From Pyricularia pennisetigena (Eukaryota; Ascomycota; Sordariomycetes; Magnaporthales; Pyriculariaceae), in NCBI RefSeq assembly GCF_004337985.1, contig NW_021940921.1, positions 823,758-887,757 on the forward strand: a stretch of DNA of 64,000 bases, in the 5' to 3' direction. The notes below the pieces were generated by a model. That model did no database searches and was not told the origin of the DNA. It was given only the letters and a program-made list of their open reading frames with translations. Position numbers and translations under genes: made by a program. This document shows, piece after piece, positions 56,386-64,000 of this stretch. The stretch's first letter is position 1; the number at the start of each line of letters is the position of its first letter.

Positions 56386-57568
56386 CTTGATATGAATTCC
56401 AACATTGGCCTGAAGCATCCCCCTCCAGCGGTGTTACCCCTTAATAATAACTGGAATGATGGTACAATGGAAGTAGTTTTATAACTTGTATTTGAAAAAT
56501 AACCAAATGACATTCTAAACCAGATATTTGGGCCGGTACCATGCAAAGCAGGTGGGTAGCCCCATGTTGCAAGTTCAAGTTGTGCAGATTCCTGCATGCC
56601 TGTTCAGGTTTGTCTCTGTCTGGCTTGTAACTGTGACTTTTTCTTTGTTATCAGAAAAAAAAAAAAAAACCCCCCGGAGAGGTTAAACGTGAGTTTTGTT
56701 GGAGAAAATTCACACTTAGATCTCGCGGGGAACCCTGCAAATGAAGAAGACTTTCCCCAACAGTTGGCCGTCGATTTTTTAAAAAAGTTCATCTCAAGTT
56801 CAGGGGGTCTATTTTATTTAGATATGGCTGCAAGGCTTCTTTCACGATTCACCAGTTGGCCAAGTCGGATGGTTTAGACCTCCGCCATCCCATCCACTAA
56901 ACATGATTTCACAGTCCGATCGGCAGTAGTTGATTTTAGGTGCCGGGTTTGTTATTTCTGTGCATTGTCGAAACTGCCATTCTCACATGCGCCGAGGACT
57001 AATGTTTGAATTTTTTGGTTTTCGTTGTACATTGCTACATTTATAGAAACGTGTAAAGCTACCGCGCATGGACAACATCTCAACCCAACCAAGTATATTT
57101 TATTCAACGTTTAAGGATTCTCCATTTGTGAGCTGTCTGCTATCTGGCAAACCAAATGAGGGGTTAGATTGTTTCGGCATGTGTAAATATTCAGCTCTTC
57201 TGTGCTGGACGAATAGCACTGTGATCAAGCTATAGTGGATCATTCGACAATCCCGAATGCGGATAATTAACAACTCCAGCCTCTGTGGTGGTATATTACG
57301 TATCGCAGTAGATACACCCGTGCTGCGTAGTGTCCTCGGGTCATGATCTTGGGGAACTGCCAGACATTCTTTTTCGTTAGTGAGCTAGCTTCTTGTAAGC
57401 GGTCACGAGAACCAAAAAGAACTCTAACTTTGCTCATTGCTCATATTAGCAGCGCGGCATAGCTCTCTGGTCACTGATTACTGCCACAAGTCCTTTGCTG
57501 GGACGGATATCAACCCAGCTATGTGATCTATAGTGAACAGAATATAGTAGGCCCAGAAGTCCCGCCAG
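56386..57568. other. Spacer
   Basis: No gene recognised. Contains a 15-nt A tract followed by CCCCC at 56655-56675. Short frames have no protein-like features. Confidence 0.5.
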
Positions 57569-59067
57569 TCACCTCATCGCCTTCCTAATGAAATGCTTCT
57601 CTATCCTTTTTAACCCATGAATCCAGCCTAACATGCCATTATCCCTGTTTGTGGCAATAGGCGCACTCATCTGCCTCGGAGTGGTCACACCATCCACTCC
57701 GCACACCACTTCCATTTTGCACAGCATATCGTCTTGGACCGCGTTGTGAACCTTTTTGACCAGCCCGGGAGACACCATCGCCAGCACCCTTTGCCCGGCT
57801 TCCCCGTCGTTCTCTACCGCCATGACATCTGGGTTAAATTCGTTATTTCCAGGCGGTAGGACCTGCCACTCTACGATGCCGGGTCGCAGGTGTATATCCC
57901 GGTCGAGGGAGACTGCCGCGTCAAAAATGGCGGCCAAGTCGTCAACTAGCCCCATTCTGTCGCACCGATGCTTGTTCAACTGCAATATGGCATGGGTAAA
58001 GTCGGCTCGGTGGGCTAGAAGTGCCTCACCGGCAGCGGGGGTCGTTGCAGCGGTCGTTGCAACCAGGGCATTAGTATTTGTGCGCCAGTCTTGCAGTGTA
58101 ACTGCGGTCTTCTCGGTCGGGGCTGCTGCTCGTGATAGGTTAGCTTGTAGTTTTGGCTGAGTGGAGGGGCCTAACATCAAACAGTCTTACCATTCTGAAG
58201 GGCGTAATACAGCTTTTGCATCGATTGTGCAGCTTCGCCTGCCCACACATAACGCCCAAACACGTATTTGATCAAATAGTGCCAAATGGACGCCTCAAAG
58301 TAGATGGGAAATCGGTTGGTGTGCAGCAAAAACTGCACCTGCCGCAACTCCTCCGCCGCAGGACTTGGCCAGGCCGAAAGTCGCGGCTGGATGGGCACGT
58401 CTGAGAATCCCGTTGCGGACAAGTTACGCACCATCCACCTCAGCTGTTTGGCACCGTCGATGAGATCCTGGTCAGAGATTTTGTTCGACTGGCGGGAAGT
58501 GGATTGAAGTTTACAAAGCTCAGCGGCGGTTTTGCGCCAGCGCTTGTGGTTCTCGAGGGCCTCGGCCTCTGCGGATGCACGATAGGTCTGCTCTTTGCCA
58601 AGGCTGCGCTCCAGCTGCTGTACGAGGGCTTGGGCGTTGGAAATCTGCTTCTGCAGGCTGGCCAGTTCGGTTTGGTGACGAGCTTGGAGATTCTGGGTCT
58701 TGTGATGCCATTCTTGATTTATTTCAGTGATGTGGCAGTGGAGAGAGACTTGGTAGTCGTGTTGCTGCTGCTGAATCCAATCTTGTACCAATCTGAAGTT
58801 GTTGTTTGCTGCTTCTTCCATTTTTCTGATGTTTCTGTTGCTTTCTGTGAGCTGGTCCTGACAAGTGATTAGTTGACCTACGAGCTTCGCGTGGTCCGAA
58901 CAGTCACATGAGCTTGGCACAGGCCTGTGGTTTTTGCAATCGTTACCGTTGTGCTCAACAGGCACCCTGCTAGTTGAGGATGCGCACGACGGCGATGGTG
59001 ATTTGTCCACGTGGATAAAGTCCATCGCATCTTCCATCCTGGTGTCCTCATTCATGTTGGAAGCCAT
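57569..59067 (-). CDS. Coiled-coil protein of unknown function
   Basis: Two exons (58191-59067 and 57569-58125) give 477 residues. The intron (65 nt) is placed by a GTAAGA donor, a CTAAC branch and a CAG acceptor; a closer AG would make it only 34 nt. Residues ~60-200 are Gln/Glu/Leu-rich and predicted to form a long coiled coil (VQDWIQQQQHDYQVSLHCHI...). A middle globular part follows (FPIYFEASIWHYLIKYVFGR). The C-terminal ~190 residues contain DWRTNTNALV...GLVDDLAAIFDAAVSLDRDI and resemble fungal proteins without assigned function. There is no signal peptide, so it is intracellular. It is divergent from the Hsp70-like gene, 567 nt apart, which may mean common control. An ATG at 59109 could add 14 residues. 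Confidence 0.7.
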
Positions 59068-59633
59068 GCTGGCAGGACGCACTGGGCAAGAGATACTGGT
59101 GTTGAGCAAGCAGTATGTGGTGCAGGCAGAAAAAGTGCATGCACAAATAGGACGGCCAGTTGTAGCGTTTCACATGCGCACCCATGGTCTTTTCGGCTGT
59201 TGCTGTTTTGTCAAGAGGGGAAAGAAACTTTTTTTTTTTTTTTTTTTTTTCGATGAAAGTTTGATCTCTCGGTTGACTTTGGGAGAACGTGATGCCGTTG
59301 CTGGCTTTGGTCCCCAAGCAAGCTCGCCTTCAACAAATTACTTCTGTCTTTGTTGAATTGCGAGTTTCGATGGTGGAGGGCTAAAATGTTGTTTTTGTTG
59401 GTATGACCACAGCTACCGAGGTTCATGGTTCCGGCTGGCATGACTGCCTTGTTGCGTCTATTTTTGCACCTGAAAAACATTAATTCTAACTTTGCCTTTT
59501 CGCGAGACTCTGCCTTGCTTACAGACCAAGTGACAGCGATATAAAATCGGTGCACAGTTAGTGGTTCACTTGTCAAACTTGGGCTAACGTTTCTACATTG
59601 CGTCTAGTCCAGGCACGCCTGAAGGGAATCAAG

Positions 59634-61895
59634 ATGTCATCCTTTTCCATTCCATCCCGTCCAAAATCGGTGTCGAGCGATCTCAGCAACGACGACTTTC
59701 TCGTTCTGGACGAGCAGGATGGCTTACTTATCGTTGGTATTGACTTTGGCACAACGTGGGTTATTACTTTGTTATGATCCGATGACGCAATCAGACCATC
59801 TGATAACAGAATGCATAGATTTTCTGGCGTGGCCTGGGCCACGACAGACGAGCTTCAGGCCAACCCCAACGACGTAAACTTGATTATGACCTGGCCCGGC
59901 ACGGGCCGAGAAGAAAGCAAGTGCCCGACGGAGCTCAGCTACGACGACGACGGCAAAACGCACTGGGGCTTCGACGTCCCGCCCGATGCAGACTCCATAT
60001 CGTGGTTCAAGCTGCTGCTTCTCCGCGAGGAAGACGTCGAAAACGACATGTACGTATGTGAACACCTCAGCCGCGGGCGTGAGTTTCTTTCGCGCGCCGA
60101 TAAAACGGCCGTCGACGTCGTGGCGGATTTCCTAAGGGCGATGTGGAATCACACCATCGCCAAGATTGAGCGCGCGCGCGGGCAGACGGTCGTCGATGCC
60201 CTCGTTTTCCGCGTCGTCATCACCGTCCCCGCAATCTGGAAAGGATATGCGCGGCAGGCCATGCACAAGGCTGCCGAGCAGGCAGACATCTTGAACAAAC
60301 GCGCCGCCGGGCCTACGCAGCTTGCGTTTGCAAACGAACCCGAAGCTGCCGCCATGTCAACATTGATCGAACGGGGCAGGAGGCCACACGCGGGGAATGT
60401 CTATGTTGTCTGCGATGCCGGCGGTGGCACTGCTGTGAGTTTGGCAGTTTTCAACAAAAAACAGACCAAGAACTGAAATTTTGTAAAGGATTTAATCAGC
60501 TACAAGATCGACCAGGTGGATCCCATCAGCATGAAGGAGGCGGCTGAGGGAAAGGGTAAGCCCTTGCTTGATTAATTCGACAGATTCAGCAGGCTAGATT
60601 GCTAATATTACTAGGCGCTCTCTGCGGTGGTATTTTCATCGACCAGGCTTTTGTAGCGCTTTGCAAAGCCCGTCTCGGTGACAACTGGAGCCGTTTGAGC
60701 AGATCCTCCCTCAGATACATCATCCGAGATGACTGGGAATGTGGCATCAAGCCACAGTTTAGGATGAGCGGCCTTGACAAGGACTTTACGGTTCGGTTTC
60801 CGTCCGAAATCAGCGTCGGCATGGACGCAGGCACAAAATTTGAGAGAATCAAGGCGGGGCGAATATTTTTTCATGGGTAGGGCCATATCGATTTCGTTTA
60901 CCTTCAAACAGCTCTACTGACATGCGAACAAAGCCGAGAAATCCAATCAACTTTTGACAGTCAGTTCCGTTGCATTGTGCGATTGGTGGATGACCAACTC
61001 GAGGCGGTTAGGAGATCTGATCCTGAGGCAAAGGTGGGCGATTCAATTTCCAGATTAATCAGATTAAAAATGCTTACTGTCCTCCAGATTAGCATTATTC
61101 TCGTCGGCGGCCTTGGATCCAGTCCCTATCTTTACGACTACATTAACTTGCAATACAAAGCCGAAGGAATTGAGGTCTTGCAAGCGACTGGAAGCAAGCC
61201 GTATGTTTGCTGCGAATCTTATTTTAGTGTATTTCGACTTGCTAAAACACGCTGCAGTCGGACCGCCATTTGTCGGGGCGCCGTGCTTAAAGGCTTCCTC
61301 CAGAATTCGCGCCCAGACCAAAACAATTTGCCCGTCAAGGTCACCTCGACCATCTCACGATCCAGCATTGGTACGGAGGTCTCCCTTGAGTTTGACGAAA
61401 CTAAGCATCTCGAGGAAGACAAGTGGTGGTGCGACAAAGAGCTTTGCTATAACGCAAGGAAACAAATGAATTGGTTCCTCTACAAGGTAGTGTATTTACC
61501 CATAGCTCCTGGCCGTCACTTTAGCGCATTGACAACCCCTTTCCATAACTTAGGGGTCAAACGTTCCAAACTGCAAGGCAGTACGAACGCAATTTTATCA
61601 TGTGTGTGATTTCGGCACAACCCTCCCAACTACCATGGAAATTTCGTTATATGACTGCGACGACCCAGTTGCGCCGATACGCAGGACCGACGTTGTTAAA
61701 TCAATGTGCACCATAACTTTCGAATCCAAAGTAAACAAAGAGGACTACTCTCAACTTACAAATAAACTGGGCAAAAGGTACAGACGGTTGGATTACGAGA
61801 TAGAGATGGTGCCGCAGGGGGCTTCGGTTGAGTTTGGTGTTTATATCGGGGGACGAAAGCTGGGCGCCCAAAGTGTCAACGTTCGCTTCCAGTAA
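59634..61895 (+). CDS. Hsp70-like ATPase (HSPA12-type actin/Hsp70 fold)
   Basis: Eight exons join in phase: 59634-59755, 59810-60434, 60489-60555, 60615-60876, 60934-61033, 61088-61200, 61258-61486 and 61554-61895. They give 619 residues. The nucleotide-binding fold is marked by GIDFGTT at 35-41 (phosphate 1), ITVPAIWKGYARQAM, LAFANEPEAAA, VVCDAGGGTA-D (phosphate 2, across an intron) and LVGGLGSSPYLYD (adenosine motif). The ~160 C-terminal residues do not resemble the Hsp70 peptide-binding domain, and there is no EEVD end. This places it with HSPA12-like proteins, which have multiplied in many filamentous fungi and whose role (stress, signalling or self/non-self processes) is unsettled. Cytosolic location is inferred. 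Every motif is uninterrupted, so the gene seems active. Confidence 0.88.
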
Positions 61896-62265
61896 CTTAA
61901 TTGTGTCGTTTGCGATGGAAATTGCAAAAGATTGTCAGCTGAGTGTACAGTGTGCTTTTTATCCATGTCGTGGCGGCCACCCAGCTTCTGGATTGCTAGC
62001 AGACGAGATCTGGGGGGTTTTTTTTTCTTTTGATTCGTTTCAACATGCAGTCAGAGGATTTTGGGTGATTTCCTGGCAAGAGTACCACTCTTCTGGACAG
62101 AGAGGACAAATGACCACGTCGGTCGTCAACTTTAATATATTAATTGTTAAGATGTACGCTGATCATGCTTGTGTCCCGAGTGAATCTAGAATCTAGGGAC
62201 TCTTGTGTACTATTGATGAGATTCGTTTCTTCATAGCTGCGTTGCCCACACATTCCGACCACAGA
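61896..62265. other. Convergent spacer
   Basis: Lies between the Hsp70-like gene and the GH3 gene, which converge. No gene or repeat was seen. Confidence 0.5.
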
Positions 62266-64000
62266 TTACCGGGTATACCTCAAACCATCACCATACCTAA
62301 AGACGGGGTTCTCAGTGTCGTAGGGCACATCCTCCTTGGACGCCTCGACCGCCTTTTGCGAACGGGGCAGGTCAAAGGGCAGCTTGCCCTCGGGCGACGC
62401 GAGGCCAAAGACGACGTCCAAGAACGCCTCGGTCCCGCTGCCAAAGCTGCCGAGCACGGCGGCGGCTCCCTCAAAGACCTCGGGGATGGCCGCCGGGCGG
62501 TCGAGCATGGCGTCGACGACGGTGGGGACGGCCGAGTAGATGGCCTTTTGGCGCGCCTTCTCGGTCGCGTTGAACTCGAGCGACCCGGCGTGGTACGCGG
62601 CCTCGAAGCCGCCGGGCCGGGGCTCGTACGGCGCCTGCAGGCGCAGCAGCGCCACGTCGGCCTCCTGCGGCGTCTTGACGACCGTGAAGTTGCGCGCTTC
62701 GAGCAGCGTGCCGTTGAAGCCCTCGACGTAGAACTTGGTGCCCGCGTCGGCGTTCCTGAGCGGGAGCATGTCGTCCCTGTTGGTGAGCAGGGTGTAGGCC
62801 CTGCGTTGGGCGTCCCTGCCGAGGCTGAGGTACTCGTCTGTGCCGACGAGCTTGGCCGCGGCCTCGGGGTCGACAAAGGGGTTGTCGAACAGGCCGAGCA
62901 GGAATTTCTCGCGCATCAGGCGCCTGACGGACACGTCGATGCGCTCCTCGCTTATGATGCCCTCCTTGACCAGCTGCACGATCAGTTCGGGCCGCTGCTC
63001 GCCACCGAACTGGTCGACGCCGGCGTTGAGCACCATGGCGGCGCGCTCGAGCTCAGAAAGGTGCTCCACGCCCCACGCGCGGGCAGGCATGTCCTGCCCC
63101 AGGATGACAACGTCTGTAATCAAGCCCCAGTCGGAGACCACAATGCCTTCGAACCCAAGCTCTTCCCTCAGCAGGCCCGTGACAATCTGCTTGTTGAAGG
63201 AGAAACCGATCGGGTCGTACTTGGTGCCGATGGGCCGGGAGTAGTAGGGCATCATCTGCCTCGCGCCGGCGGCGATGGCGGCTTTGAAGGGGATGAGGTG
63301 GTAGTCGAAGTTGTTTCCCGGGTAGGTCTGGTTTTTGCCGTAGACGAAATGCGAGTCCTCGCCGTTCTCCATGGGCCCGGCACCGGGGAAATGCTTGGTG
63401 ACGGTGCCGACGCTGCGGGGCCCGATCTCGGGGCCCTGGAAGCCCTTGATGTACTCGACGAGGAGCTCCGAGGTCAGGGTGGCGTTCTCGCCCCACGTGT
63501 TGCCGAGGCGTGACCACCTGGGCTCGGTGGCCAGGTCGACCTGCGGGTGTAGGGCGAGGCGGATGCCGACGGCGAGGTACTCCTCGCGGGCGATCTCGGC
63601 GAACTTGCGGACCAGGCTGGGGTCGCGTATGGCGGCGAGGCCCAGCGACTCGGGCCACTCGGAAAAGGCGCCGGCGCGGAAGCCGGTGCCGAGGTTCTCG
63701 GTGAAGCTGTGGCGCGGGTCCGACGAGATGGTGACGGGGATGCCGAGGCGGGTCTGGAGGGCGCGCTCCTGGACCTCGTTGATGAACTTGGCCGTGTCTC
63801 TGGCGGCGACGATGTTGCCGGCCAGGTTGAAGTGCGTCATGAACATCTTGGTGATCATTGTGCCAGTAGTGTTGCCCGCGGCCGCACCGTCGAGGGGGCC
63901 CTCGTTGATCATGAAGTGGAAAAGCTGGCCGGCCTTTTCTTCAATCGTCATTCGCTTGATTAGGTCTTCCACGCGCTCATCGACCGCGTACGAAGAGTTC
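62266..64000 (-). CDS. GH3 family beta-glucosidase (5' end outside the window)
   Basis: The frame is open from the window edge to the stop at 62266, about 578 residues, and the N-terminus is missing. It begins DERVEDLIKRMTIEEKAGQL, the standard start of the GH3 (alpha/beta)8 domain. ISSDPRHSF, WGENATLTSELLVEYIKGFQ, KHFPGAGPMENGEDSHF (catalytic-cleft motif) and GIVVSDWG with the nucleophile Asp follow. The second domain follows from VDVSVRR to a short end (YDTENPVFRYGDGLRYTR), with no fibronectin-III domain. The GPMENGEDSHFVYG-type loop is typical of the glucan glucohydrolase branch rather than NagZ. It would release glucose from beta-glucans or cello-oligomers. No introns were seen in this part. 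Confidence 0.85.
   Translation of the reverse strand, partial: NSSYAVDERVEDLIKRMTIEEKAGQLFHFMINEGPLDGAAAGNTTGTMITKMFMTHFNLAGNIVAARDTAKFINEVQERALQTRLGIPVTISSDPRHSFTENLGTGFRAGAFSEWPESLGLAAIRDPSLVRKFAEIAREEYLAVGIRLALHPQVDLATEPRWSRLGNTWGENATLTSELLVEYIKGFQGPEIGPRSVGTVTKHFPGAGPMENGEDSHFVYGKNQTYPGNNFDYHLIPFKAAIAAGARQMMPYYSRPIGTKYDPIGFSFNKQIVTGLLREELGFEGIVVSDWGLITDVVILGQDMPARAWGVEHLSELERAAMVLNAGVDQFGGEQRPELIVQLVKEGIISEERIDVSVRRLMREKFLLGLFDNPFVDPEAAAKLVGTDEYLSLGRDAQRRAYTLLTNRDDMLPLRNADAGTKFYVEGFNGTLLEARNFTVVKTPQEADVALLRLQAPYEPRPGGFEAAYHAGSLEFNATEKARQKAIYSAVPTVVDAMLDRPAAIPEVFEGAAAVLGSFGSGTEAFLDVVFGLASPEGKLPFDLPRSQKAVEASKEDVPYDTENPVFRYGDGLRYTR

Noticed and set aside
58156..58189. 34-nt intron in the coiled-coil gene
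   Set aside because: A further acceptor (GAGCAG|CAG) with a CTAAC branch 12-16 nt upstream gives a normal 65-nt intron in the same phase.
62203..63513. 436-codon plus-strand frame opposite the GH3 gene
   Set aside because: Shadow of the GC-rich GH3 gene; no recognised motif.

Overview
The window is nuclear DNA of a filamentous ascomycete, probably a plant-associated Sordariomycete. The evidence is: short GT...AG introns (about 50-100 nt) with CTNAC-type branch points; GC-rich exons between AT-richer spacers; a PTH11-like receptor; several small secreted proteins with effector-like architecture; a TA-rich, RIP-like Fot1/pogo transposon relic; and a fungal Na+/K+-type P-ATPase. I cannot name the species from the sequence. 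All exon joins given here were built by hand from splice sites and reading phase, with no transcript evidence.

Layout. 0-10.5 kb holds three small secreted proteins: two with one C2H2-type zinc finger each, and one with two diverged repeats. A six-exon PTH11-like receptor and a short hypothetical gene lie among long non-coding spacers. 10.5-13.2 kb is gene-poor and contains one fold-back element. 13.2-15.8 kb holds a seven-exon short-chain dehydrogenase and a secreted peptidoglycan-binding-like protein.

17.4-37.2 kb is one giant gene. It encodes a predicted secreted protein of about 6,540 residues, built almost wholly from successive blocks of different tandem repeats. One block has about 49 units of about 26 residues carrying elastin-like VPGVG/VPGIG pentapeptides. 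It lies inside 1,393 consecutive residues with no charged and no aromatic residue. The gene ends in two small exons encoding a cysteine-containing, carbohydrate-binding-like domain. This is the most unusual object in the window.

37.7-48.5 kb holds a GPI-anchor-like protein, a head-to-head pair of paralogous cysteine-rich secreted proteins, a type IIC P-ATPase and a small secreted protein. 48.9-56.4 kb is degenerate accessory DNA: two broken protein kinases of different families, an intact GH16 glucanase, a 1.9-kb RIP-decayed Fot1/pogo element and a 350-bp MITE. 57.5-64 kb holds a coiled-coil protein divergently transcribed from an Hsp70-like (HSPA12-type) ATPase, then a GH3 glucosidase that runs off the right edge.

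Functional reading (inference): the window is rich in surface and secreted products (giant repeat protein, GPI-like protein, Cys-rich proteins, effector-like proteins with LxxR Kex2-type sites, GH16 and GH3 enzymes) together with a receptor and an ion pump, as expected of a fungus meeting a host or surface. No rRNA, tRNA or CRISPR array was recognised.
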